The translations under genes were made by a program, and so were the position numbers. A DNA stretch of 6,266 nucleotides. It comes from Solirubrobacterales bacterium. GTDB taxonomy: Bacteria; Actinomycetota; Thermoleophilia; Solirubrobacterales; Solirubrobacteraceae. A model generated the notes under the pieces. The model searched no databases and had not been told where the DNA came from. It saw only the letters and a program-made list of their open reading frames with translations. Positions 1 to 4,960 of the stretch are shown here, in pieces. The DNA lies in the NCBI GenBank assembly GCA_025964075.1, contig JAOPZQ010000393.1:1-6266 (forward strand), in the 5' to 3' direction. Position 1 is the first letter of the stretch, and each line of letters opens with the position of its first letter.

Positions 1-2
1 CC

Positions 3-395
3 GATGTCGATGCCGGCGGACTGGAAGACGGAGCCTACGATCTCGTGCTCGACTCGATCGGCGGAGATGCGCGCGCTGTCGGCTGGAAGGCGTTGGCGCC
101 GTTCGGCATGTTGATCGCGTACGGGAATGCCAGCGGCGCGCCCGAGGAGCGGCTCGCGCCCGCCGCCCTGCGCACCGGCAACCAGCGTGTCGCCGGTCTG
201 AGCATCAGCGCCCTGGCTCGGGAGCGTCCGGACCTGCTCGCAGCCGTCGCGCAGCGCTCGTTCGCGTTGGTCGGCGACGGCACCGTTACGATCGACGTAC
301 GCAGCGTCCTGCCGCTCGACCGAGCCGCCGACGCCCACCGCGCCGTCGAGAGCCGTCGCACGACCGGAAAGACAGTCCTCGGAGTGGCCGCATGA
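3..395 (+). CDS. MDR-family NAD(P)H:quinone oxidoreductase / zinc-type alcohol dehydrogenase homologue, C-terminal part (5' end outside window)
   Basis: The frame is open from the first bases of the window and ends with TGA at 393-395, giving 130 visible residues. Near the visible start is DLVLDSIGG, the strand-and-turn after the Rossmann fold of the quinone oxidoreductase branch of the medium-chain dehydrogenase/reductase superfamily. It is followed by the usual pattern: loss of a side-chain-rich loop, GxLIAYGNASG, and a C-terminal stretch (VLPLDRAADAHRAVESRRTTGKTVL) in which the closing 'GK' segment is typical of the family. The family uses NAD(P)H to reduce quinones or enones in the cytosol. 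The catalytic domain and the NADPH glycine motif lie upstream of the window, so zinc dependence and substrate cannot be judged. The GTG at 45 is internal and should not be used as a start. It differs clearly in sequence from the second MDR enzyme at 1697-2659, so it is not a recent duplicate. The family call is secure, the substrate unknown. Confidence 0.88.
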   Translation, partial: DVDAGGLEDGAYDLVLDSIGGDARAVGWKALAPFGMLIAYGNASGAPEERLAPAALRTGNQRVAGLSISALARERPDLLAAVAQRSFALVGDGTVTIDVRSVLPLDRAADAHRAVESRRTTGKTVLGVAA

Positions 396-428
396 CGAGG
401 CTCCTCACGATCACTGCGCAAGGCGAAA

Positions 429-569
429 GCGAGTGTCTGGCTGGGCGACACGCTGCAGTGGATGCTGGGCAATCTCGAACGCCCCCTCGAGCTCGCCGAC
501 CTGGCCGCACACTCCCACCTGAGCATCCGCCAGCTCGCGCGCCGCTTCAAGCCGCGCGATTCTGGTTGA
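429..569 (+). pseudogene. Remnant of an AraC/XylS-type DNA-binding domain
   Basis: In the frame that ends at TGA 567-569 the translation contains VWLGDTLQWMLGNLERP followed by LADLAAHSHLSIRQLARRFK. This is the first helix-turn-helix of an AraC-family domain: a Trp-containing helix, the 'RPL..LDLA' turn, then 'S.R.LARRF'. Homology stops at about base 551, before the 'GTSP.RWLL.QR' segment, and the second helix-turn-helix is absent. In the neighbouring frame, bases 552-575 read ARFWLTRQ, which could be a degraded version of the missing 'ARWLLTQR', suggesting a small deletion and frameshift there. No effector domain precedes it. An ATG at 392 overlaps the stop of the dehydrogenase upstream (ATGA) and opens an 84-codon frame to 646, but that frame does not encode the AraC motif, so I do not call it a gene. 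The remnant probably came from a regulator once linked to the dehydrogenase. The identity of the domain is fairly clear; its history is inferred. Confidence 0.72.
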
Positions 570-618
570 CGCGCCAAGCCGACGGCCTTTCCAGCGATCT
601 CATGGCCACCCAGTGTGA

Positions 619-1617
619 CTACGGCGCCGCGACTTCCGCCGCCTGAAACGCCCGGCGGTAGGACGTCGGCGAGACGCTGAGCTCGGAGCGTAGGTGCTGC
701 CGCATGGCGGCAGCCGTCCCGAAGCCGGCCTCGTCGGCAACGCGCTCGATCGACAGGCTGGTGCCCTCGAGTAGCCGCCGGGCGCGGTCTAGCCGCTGCT
801 GCAGCAGCCAGCGCGCGGGACTGGTCCCGACCTCCTCGCGGAAGCGCCGCGTGAAGGTGCGCTCGCTCATGTGAGCATGCGCGGAGAGCTGCGCGAGCGC
901 CAGCCGCCGATCGAGGCGCGCGAGCGCCCAGTCGCGCGTCGCGGCGGTGCTCGCCGCGACGCCCGGCGGCAGCGGGCGCTCGATGTACTGCGCCTGGCCA
1001 CCCTCCCGCCACGCGGGCACGATGCACAGCCGCGCGACGCGGTTGGCGACCTCGCTGCCGTGGTCGCGACGCACGAGGTGCAGGCACGCGTCCAAGCCGG
1101 CCGCCACGCCCGCAGACGTCAGCACGTCGCCGTCGTCGACGAACAGCACGTCGGGGTCGAGTTGCACCCGCGGGAAGAGCGCCCGGAACTCGGCGGCGCG
1201 TTGCCAGTGCGTCGTGGCGCGACGACCGTCCAGCAGACCGGCTGCGGCGAGGACGAAGGCCCCGATGCAGATCGAGATCACGCGCGTGCGGCGCGGTCGC
1301 GATGCGATCGCCTCCCGCACCGGTGGGGCCAGCGCTCCTGATACGAACAGCGGGCCGCGGCCCGCGGCGGCCGGCACGACGAGCGTGTCTGCGCGGCGCA
1401 CCAGTCCGGCGTCGTGATCGACGGCGATCGTGAAGTCCGCCTCGGTCCGGACCGGTCGGCCGTCGACGGTGCAGGTCAAGACGTCATAGAGCGGCCGACC
1501 CGCCGTGTCCTGCGCGGAACCGAAGACACGGCCGGCGATCGCCAGCTCGAACGGCATGACCCCGTCCAGGGCGAGCACGACCACGCGATGACGGCGCATG
1601 GCCGGATCCTTCCACAT
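619..1617 (-). CDS. GlxA-type transcriptional regulator (DJ-1/PfpI domain + AraC-type HTH)
   Basis: This encodes 332 residues, the usual length for GlxA-like regulators. Residues about 9-185 form a DJ-1/PfpI (class I glutamine amidotransferase-like) domain, beginning with RRHRVVVLALDGVMPFEL. The nucleophile-elbow segment is ISICIGAF (Cys117), followed by AAGLLDGRRATTHW, which is highly typical of these regulators. Residues about 225-325 form an AraC domain with two helix-turn-helix units: ALAQLSAHAHMSERTFTRRF (about 241-259), then GTSPARWLL and SIERVADEAGFGTAAAMRQH (about 289-308). The domain acts as a ligand sensor, not a proven enzyme, in this family. The start at 1617 has GGGAGG ending 5 bases upstream. 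An alternative ATG at 1599 (MRRHRV) also has a GGAAGG ahead of it and would remove six residues. The open frame continues upstream to 1896 but there it overlaps the divergent dehydrogenase and has no family similarity. It is divergent from the oxidoreductase at 1697, which it probably controls. Confidence 0.93.
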   Translation of the reverse strand: MWKDPAMRRHRVVVLALDGVMPFELAIAGRVFGSAQDTAGRPLYDVLTCTVDGRPVRTEADFTIAVDHDAGLVRRADTLVVPAAAGRGPLFVSGALAPPVREAIASRPRRTRVISICIGAFVLAAAGLLDGRRATTHWQRAAEFRALFPRVQLDPDVLFVDDGDVLTSAGVAAGLDACLHLVRRDHGSEVANRVARLCIVPAWREGGQAQYIERPLPPGVAASTAATRDWALARLDRRLALAQLSAHAHMSERTFTRRFREEVGTSPARWLLQQRLDRARRLLEGTSLSIERVADEAGFGTAAAMRQHLRSELSVSPTSYRRAFQAAEVAAP

Positions 1618-1644
1618 GTTGTCCTCCCGGCCACTTGCCCGCCG

Positions 1645-1654
1645 GCGTCGACGC
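1645..1654. promoter_or_regulatory. Perfect palindrome in the divergent glxA-like / oxidoreductase promoter gap
   Basis: GCGTCGACGC is a perfect 10-bp palindrome near the centre of the 79-base gap between the divergent genes. A weak -35/-10 pair reading rightward (TTGCCC at 1635-1640, 17-base spacer, TGAGAT at 1658-1663) would bracket it. An operator read by the adjacent regulator is possible, but AraC proteins more often bind direct repeats, and palindromes of this size occur by chance in GC-rich DNA. Confidence 0.25.
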
Positions 1655-1685
1655 GGCTGAGATAGGCGTCCCTTCACCACGACAC

Positions 1686-1690
1686 AGGAG
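1686..1690 (+). promoter_or_regulatory. Ribosome binding site of the oxidoreductase gene
   Basis: AGGAG lies 6 bases before the ATG at 1697. The later in-frame ATG at 1718 (MRAIT, the customary family start) has no such site, so this element decides the start in favour of 1697. Confidence 0.75.
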
Positions 1691-1696
1691 AACGAG

Positions 1697-2659
1697 ATGC
1701 ACGACCAGCCCGAGCGCATGCGCGCAATCACCGCCACGGCGTGGGGAGCGGCCGACCTCCTCGGCGAGATCGACGTGGACCGGCCCGCGCCCGGCCCAAC
1801 GGAGGTGCTGGTGCGCGTGCACGCCGCCGGCGTCAACCCCACTGACTGGAAGCAGCGGGCGACGGGCGGCCTGGGCCTCTGGAGCGAGCCGCCCATCCTC
1901 GGGTATGACGTCTCGGGGACCGTCGAGGCGGTCGGCCTCGGCGTCGACTTCTTCTCGCCGGGCGACGAGGTCTTCGGTATGCCGCGCTTCCCGCACCAGG
2001 CGGGGGCCTACGCGGAATACGTCACCGCGCCGGCGCGTCGATTCGCACCCAAGCCGGCGTCGATCGATCACATCCAGGCCGCGGCCCTTCCGATGGCGAG
2101 CCTGATCGCCTGGCAGGTGCTCGTCGACACCGCCGATGTCCAGGAGGGTCAACGCGTCCTCGTCCACGCCGCGGCCGGCGGCGTCGGCCATCTCGCCGTG
2201 CAGATCGCCAAGACCCGCGGCGCCCATGTCATCGGCACCGCCCGCACCAAGAACCACGAGCTGTTGCGCTCGCTGGGCGCCGACGAGCTCGTCGACTATG
2301 CCGAGCGCCCGTTCGAGGAGGTCGTCGCGGGCGTCGACATCGTCCTCGACACGGTCGGCGGCGACTACCCAGCTCGGTCGCTCGACACGATGCGTCGCGG
2401 CGGCATCCTCGTCTGCCTCGCGTCACCCTTCGACCCGCCCGCCGGGGTCGTCGAAGAGGCCACCCGCCGTGGGGTCCGCACCTCAGCGCCGCTCGTCGAG
2501 CCCGACCGGCTCGCGCTGACCGCGATCGCCGACCTCGTCACGGCCGGCCGACTGCGCGCCGAGATCGCCACGGTGCTGCCGCTCGCCCAAGCGCGGCGCG
2601 CCCACGAACTCGGCGAGACCGGTCAGACACGCGGCAAGATCGTGTTGCAGGTGATCTGA
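1697..2659 (+). CDS. NADP-dependent quinone oxidoreductase-like enzyme (MDR superfamily, zinc-free type)
   Basis: This is a complete 320-residue enzyme, the standard length of the quinone oxidoreductase branch. The N-terminal GroES-like domain (about 8-125) shows PGPTEVLVRVHAAGVNPTDW, then LGYDVSGTVEAVG and FSPGDEVFG. The NADPH-binding Rossmann domain (about 125-260) has VLVHAAAGGVGHLAVQIAK with the AxxGxxG motif at 158-164, then VDIVLDTVGG. The C-terminal ending TRGKIVLQVI is the family's closing strand. The Cys/His zinc ligands of classical alcohol dehydrogenases are not present where they would be expected (N47-P48-T49-D50 stands in the usual place), which fits the zinc-free branch. These cytosolic enzymes reduce quinones, enones or aldehydes with NADPH; the actual substrate cannot be inferred. 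It is divergent from a GlxA-type regulator and only 6 bases upstream of an ArsR-like remnant, so it may once have been followed by, and regulated with, a second regulator. High G+C (45/60 in a sample). Confidence 0.94.
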   Translation: MHDQPERMRAITATAWGAADLLGEIDVDRPAPGPTEVLVRVHAAGVNPTDWKQRATGGLGLWSEPPILGYDVSGTVEAVGLGVDFFSPGDEVFGMPRFPHQAGAYAEYVTAPARRFAPKPASIDHIQAAALPMASLIAWQVLVDTADVQEGQRVLVHAAAGGVGHLAVQIAKTRGAHVIGTARTKNHELLRSLGADELVDYAERPFEEVVAGVDIVLDTVGGDYPARSLDTMRRGGILVCLASPFDPPAGVVEEATRRGVRTSAPLVEPDRLALTAIADLVTAGRLRAEIATVLPLAQARRAHELGETGQTRGKIVLQVI

Positions 2660-2675
2660 GCCGCGATGAGCGGCT
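2659..2675 (+). terminator. Small hairpin overlapping the stop of the oxidoreductase gene
   Basis: AGCCGC and GCGGCT form a perfect 6-bp stem around the loop GATGA, beginning at the last base of the stop codon. There is no T-run after it. It could be a weak terminator. The loop contains the ATG (2666) of the short downstream frame. Confidence 0.3.
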
Positions 2676-2842
2676 GCCGCTACTGGCTGACGTCGGCAAA
2701 GTTGGCGGCCCCCTCCGTCCACCCGGACGTCGATGAGCTCGAGTTGGGCCGGTCGGCGGCGAGCCGGCACTTCCGTCTCCTGCGTGACGCCGCCGGCATG
2801 CGCCAGTGAGACGAAGGGACCCGCCGCCTGAACGAACTGGGT
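2666..2842 (+). pseudogene. Decayed ArsR-like winged-helix regulator fragment with in-frame TGA
   Basis: An ATG at 2666 opens 47 codons ending at TGA 2807-2809. Residues 26-44 read ELGRSAASRHFRLLRDAAG, the recognition-helix and following helix of ArsR-type winged-helix proteins (compare the family pattern 'KS..SHHFRVLREAG'). The same frame continues after the stop as DEGTRRLNEL (2810-2839). In a common actinobacterial ArsR group this wing reads 'RQRDEGTRRLNELRR', so MRQ*DEGTRRLNEL looks like a CGA-to-TGA nonsense change at 2807. Similarity ends at about 2840, the C-terminal helices are missing and the N-terminal half of the domain is not recognisable in residues 1-24. No ribosome binding site precedes the ATG. 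I therefore call a truncated, non-functional gene. The winged-helix reading is by eye; the family assignment is probable rather than certain. Confidence 0.6.
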
Positions 2843-2852
2843 CTAATCGCCG

Positions 2853-3821
2853 CTATGTCGCCGAGTTCTGGGCAACTGAGGAGACCAGCTCGAACTCGTT
2901 AGACGGGTGCTCAACCGAGTCTCGGTGTGCTGGTGACGTTCTGGATGCTCGCAGAAGCAGGTCGCGTAGGGTCGTTGTGGTCGCCGATGGCTGGATCGAG
3001 GTGAGGATGACCTTGTTGACGGTCGTCGAAGGTCCGGTGAGGGGGATGATGCGCAGGCCGTGTGGTTCATAGTCGAGCGCCGATTCGACAGCGATGCCGA
3101 TGCCCGTTCCGGCGGCGACATGGGCGGCGATGGATTGCACGTTGTCGGCGGTTCTGATGATGTGCAGGTTGCCTCCGCCGATGTCGAACGCGGCCAGTAG
3201 GCGGTCGCAGAGGCCGCTGTTGATTTGGTGGGGCCAAGTGAGGAGGCCGGTTGTCGACAGTTCGGACGCGCGTAGCTCGGAGTATTGGGCGAAGGGATGG
3301 GCAATGGGTACGAGCGCGACGAATCTCTCGGTGGACAGCACCGTGGCACGTACACCGGTGACATCATTGGTTGCCCAGCCGATTCCCAGTCCGATCGTTT
3401 CGTGGTGCAGGGCAGTGATCTGCGCGTTGGTGGGCATGGATTCCGGCACGATCGTCACGTCGGGGAAGCGAGCGCGCAGCTGCGGCAGGCAGCGCAGCAG
3501 CAGTTGGTAGCCGGTGTACTCGGCGTGGGCAACGACGAGGGTTGCGTGGGCATGGTTGCCGGAGACCAGCGAGCGTCCACGCTGCTGGAAGCCTCGCAGG
3601 TGGGCAAGGGCGGCGCGTGCGTCAGGCAGCAACGCTTCACCGAGGGCGGTCAGAGATACCCGGCGGCTCGATCGGTCGAACAGCCGCCCACCCAGGTTGG
3701 TCTCCAGCCGCCGGATGGTGTCGCTGAGGGTGGGCTGCCCCCGGTGCAGGCGTTCGGCGGCGCGACCGAAGTGGAGCTCTTCGGCGACCGCGACGAACGC
3801 TTCCAGTTCTGCCCGGTCCAC
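2853..3821 (-). CDS. LysR-type transcriptional regulator
   Basis: This encodes 322 residues, close to the typical LysR length. The N-terminal winged helix-turn-helix is textbook: LEAFVAVAEELHFGRAAERL (6-25), recognition helix QPTLSDTIRRLE (29-40), then GGRLFDRSSRRVSLTALGEA (44-63). A linker helix (about 64-90) leads to the two-lobed effector-binding domain (about 92-295), with recognisable strands such as LLRCLPQLRARFPDVTI and AAHVAAGTGIGIAVES. These proteins act as tetramers that respond to a small ligand and usually control a divergent neighbour and themselves. The start is GTG at 3821. No Shine-Dalgarno is seen, but TACGCT stands 6 bases upstream, fitting a leaderless message. The gene has lower G+C than the first half of the window (38/60 in each of three samples). 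Its 3' end faces, and lies just beyond, the ArsR-like remnant. The divergent flavodoxin-type reductase is its likely target. Confidence 0.95.
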   Translation of the reverse strand: MDRAELEAFVAVAEELHFGRAAERLHRGQPTLSDTIRRLETNLGGRLFDRSSRRVSLTALGEALLPDARAALAHLRGFQQRGRSLVSGNHAHATLVVAHAEYTGYQLLLRCLPQLRARFPDVTIVPESMPTNAQITALHHETIGLGIGWATNDVTGVRATVLSTERFVALVPIAHPFAQYSELRASELSTTGLLTWPHQINSGLCDRLLAAFDIGGGNLHIIRTADNVQSIAAHVAAGTGIGIAVESALDYEPHGLRIIPLTGPSTTVNKVILTSIQPSATTTTLRDLLLRASRTSPAHRDSVEHPSNEFELVSSVAQNSAT

Positions 3822-3827
3822 CAGGTC

Positions 3828-3833
3828 AGCGTA
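3828..3833 (-). promoter_or_regulatory. Candidate -10 element for leaderless lysR transcription
   Basis: On the minus strand the hexamer reads TACGCT (TANNNT) and is separated by 6 bases from the GTG start at 3821, the spacing expected if transcription begins at the start codon. No convincing -35 hexamer is seen at 16-18 bases further upstream. Confidence 0.35.
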
Positions 3834-3854
3834 GCAGCCGGCATAGCCGAATCG

Positions 3855-3869
3855 ATCGGTGTCACCGAT
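3855..3869. promoter_or_regulatory. Candidate LysR-type operator (T-N11-A palindrome)
   Basis: ATCGGTG-T-CACCGAT is a perfect 15-bp inverted repeat with a single central base. T3856 and A3868 satisfy the LysR box T-N11-A with symmetric arms. It sits 33 bases before the lysR start, where the -35 region of a leaderless promoter would be, and about 140 bases before the divergent reductase gene. Its position fits self-repression plus activation of the neighbour. The pattern is seen; the binding is inferred. Confidence 0.55.
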
Positions 3870-3891
3870 TGCTGTGTGCGGAACTTTCCCC

Positions 3892-3920
3892 TTGATCTTC
3901 TGCGGTGCGCCGGTTGTGAT
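3892..3920 (+). promoter_or_regulatory. Candidate promoter for the flavodoxin-type reductase gene
   Basis: TTGATC (3892-3897) and TGTGAT (3915-3920) are separated by 17 bases, each matching four of six consensus positions of a housekeeping sigma promoter. Transcription would start near 3927, leaving a leader of about 85 bases. The LysR palindrome lies 22 bases upstream of the -35, a usual activator position. Confidence 0.3.
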
Positions 3921-4000
3921 TGTTGTGCCGCGCCGACGGGTGGTGCGGGGCGATCGACGGACCGGCGCCTCCGGCGTCCGGTGACGTCACGACCGGAAGC

Positions 4001-4006
4001 GAAGGA
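4001..4006 (+). promoter_or_regulatory. Ribosome binding site of the flavodoxin-type reductase gene
   Basis: GAAGGA stands 4 bases before ATG 4011. It decides the start, because the reading frame is open for a further 242 codons upstream, antisense to lysR. Confidence 0.6.
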
Positions 4007-4010
4007 ACAG

Positions 4011-4805
4011 ATGACACTAAGCGACAGCATCCAGACCTCTCGCCGTAGCCACGAGGGGGAGACCGCGGAAGGTGTGCCGACTGTCACGGTGACGGTGGTG
4101 TACCACACGCTGCAGGGGCACACCCGAGTCTTGGCCGAGCGCGTCGCCCATGGGGCACGGTTGGTGCCGGGTGCCCAGGTCCCTCTCGTCGAGATCAGGC
4201 CCGAAGCCATCACCGCGGGCCGGTGGCGAGACGATGAAGTCATGACGCTGCTGGAACGTTCGGATGCGATCGTCTTCGGAGCCCCGACATTGATGGGCAG
4301 TCTGTCGGCGGGGTTCAAGGCGTTTCTGGAGGCGGCGTTTACACCGTGGGCGACACAGGCGTGGAAGGACAAGCTGGCCGGGGGGTTCACCAACTCCGCC
4401 TCCCAGAGCGGCGACAAGCTGGTGGCCCTCGAGCAGCTCGCGGTCTTCGCCGCACAGATGAGCATGCAGTGGATCGGCGTGGGCGACCTCCCCGGCAACA
4501 ACTGGAGCGGCGGTGCCCGCAACGACGTGAATCGGTTGGGCTCTTGGCTGGGAGTGATGAGTCAGAGCAACGCCGACCAGGGCCCTGAGCACGCCGGTTC
4601 GCTCGGCGACCGAATCACCGCCGAACGCTACGGCATGCGGATCGCCCATATGACGCAGCGTTGGGTCAACGCGGTGCCTTACGAGACGTCGCGGTTGGAC
4701 GTAGATGACGCACGGGCCCTCTCCGTCGCCCTGGCGCGGCGGGACAACGCAGACGACCAGGCACCCTCCGTGCATGCCGCACCGGTGGGGGCGGCCAGTG
4801 CCTGA
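4011..4805 (+). CDS. Flavodoxin-family NAD(P)H:quinone oxidoreductase (WrbA-like)
   Basis: This encodes 264 residues. After about 23 poorly conserved residues, VTVVYHTLQGHTRVLAERVA (26-45) supplies the first strand and the FMN phosphate-binding loop (TLQGHT, 33-38) of the flavodoxin fold. Residues 84-109 (SDAIVFGAPTLMGSLSAGFKAFLEAA) match the 'GSPTYMGS...FKAF' signature of WrbA/FMN-reductase proteins, and WKDKLAGGFTNSASQSGDKL (118-137) is its usual partner loop. MQWIGVGDLPGNN (152-164) continues the fold. Family members bind FMN and reduce quinones by two electrons with NAD(P)H, avoiding semiquinone radicals. The C-terminal tail (about 221-264) is rich in Ala and Asp and has no clear match. 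It is divergent from lysR across a 189-base gap with a good LysR box, so induction by the LysR ligand is likely. G+C in a sample (38/60) matches lysR and is below the downstream gene, suggesting the two travelled together. Confidence 0.9.
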   Translation: MTLSDSIQTSRRSHEGETAEGVPTVTVTVVYHTLQGHTRVLAERVAHGARLVPGAQVPLVEIRPEAITAGRWRDDEVMTLLERSDAIVFGAPTLMGSLSAGFKAFLEAAFTPWATQAWKDKLAGGFTNSASQSGDKLVALEQLAVFAAQMSMQWIGVGDLPGNNWSGGARNDVNRLGSWLGVMSQSNADQGPEHAGSLGDRITAERYGMRIAHMTQRWVNAVPYETSRLDVDDARALSVALARRDNADDQAPSVHAAPVGAASA

Positions 4806-4820
4806 CCACCGCGGGAAAAC

Positions 4821-4839
4821 GCCGGGTGCGCATACCGGC
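4821..4839 (+). terminator. Hairpin after the flavodoxin-type reductase gene
   Basis: GCCGGGT (4821-4827) can pair with ACCGGC (4834-4839) with one bulged G and the loop GCGCAT, 15 bases after the stop codon. No T-run follows. It may act as a weak terminator. Confidence 0.3.
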
Positions 4840-4951
4840 TGGGCTCAGCTCAGCTGCCGGCGATGAGGTCTTGACCATCGTCACCTCCGCTGGCGCAGAC
4901 CCCGAGCGGCAGGCGCGCGGGTCGCAACGTCCCTTCCCTAACAAGCCCTAA
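4826..4951 (+). other. Possible 41-codon leader ORF before the SDR gene (doubtful)
   Basis: A frame opening with GTG 4826 runs to TAA 4949-4951 and includes GDEVLTIVTSAGADPERQAR, with mostly G/C third positions. Its stop overlaps the AAGGAG ribosome site of the next gene, which would allow translational coupling. There is no clear ribosome binding site for the GTG, which also lies inside a hairpin, and I recognise no family. Chance is the simplest explanation. Otherwise the 155-base gap between reductase and SDR holds only a TTGACC hexamer (4871-4876) without a matching -10. Confidence 0.18.
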
Positions 4952-4955
4952 GGAG
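4950..4955 (+). promoter_or_regulatory. Ribosome binding site of the SDR gene
   Basis: AAGGAG ends 5 bases before ATG 4961, the strongest ribosome site in the window, and fixes that start. Confidence 0.8.
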
Positions 4956-4960
4956 CACCC

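Noticed and set aside
570..620. Minus-strand stretch reading LGGHEIAGKAV, resembling the 'GHEIAG' zinc-binding motif of alcohol dehydrogenases
   Set aside because: Only about ten residues match, with no flanking similarity, and the segment lies between a plus-strand remnant and the end of the GlxA-type gene. Most likely chance.
392..646. 84-codon frame overlapping the first dehydrogenase stop by ATGA
   Set aside because: The ATGA overlap looks like a coupled start, but the encoded protein has no family features and the AraC motif is in another frame. Treated as part of the pseudogene region.
35..1087. 350-codon minus-strand frame
   Set aside because: Arg/Ala-rich shadow crossing three unrelated coding segments, with no recognisable domain.
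1618..1896. Upstream extension of the GlxA-type frame
   Set aside because: It overlaps the divergent oxidoreductase and has no similarity to the family, whereas two good starts with ribosome sites exist at 1617 and 1599.
3285..4010. 242-codon in-frame extension upstream of the flavodoxin-type reductase
   Set aside because: It is antisense to lysR, shows no protein family and arises from high G+C. The reductase has its own ribosome site at 4001-4006 and family similarity begins only after 4074.
4845..4857. Short overlapping GCTCA repeat and the palindrome CAGCT-C-AGCTG
   Set aside because: Too short and low in complexity to separate from chance in GC-rich intergenic DNA.
4871..4876. TTGACC as a -35 element for the SDR gene
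   Set aside because: Good -35 match, but no TANNNT-like hexamer is found 16-19 bases downstream.
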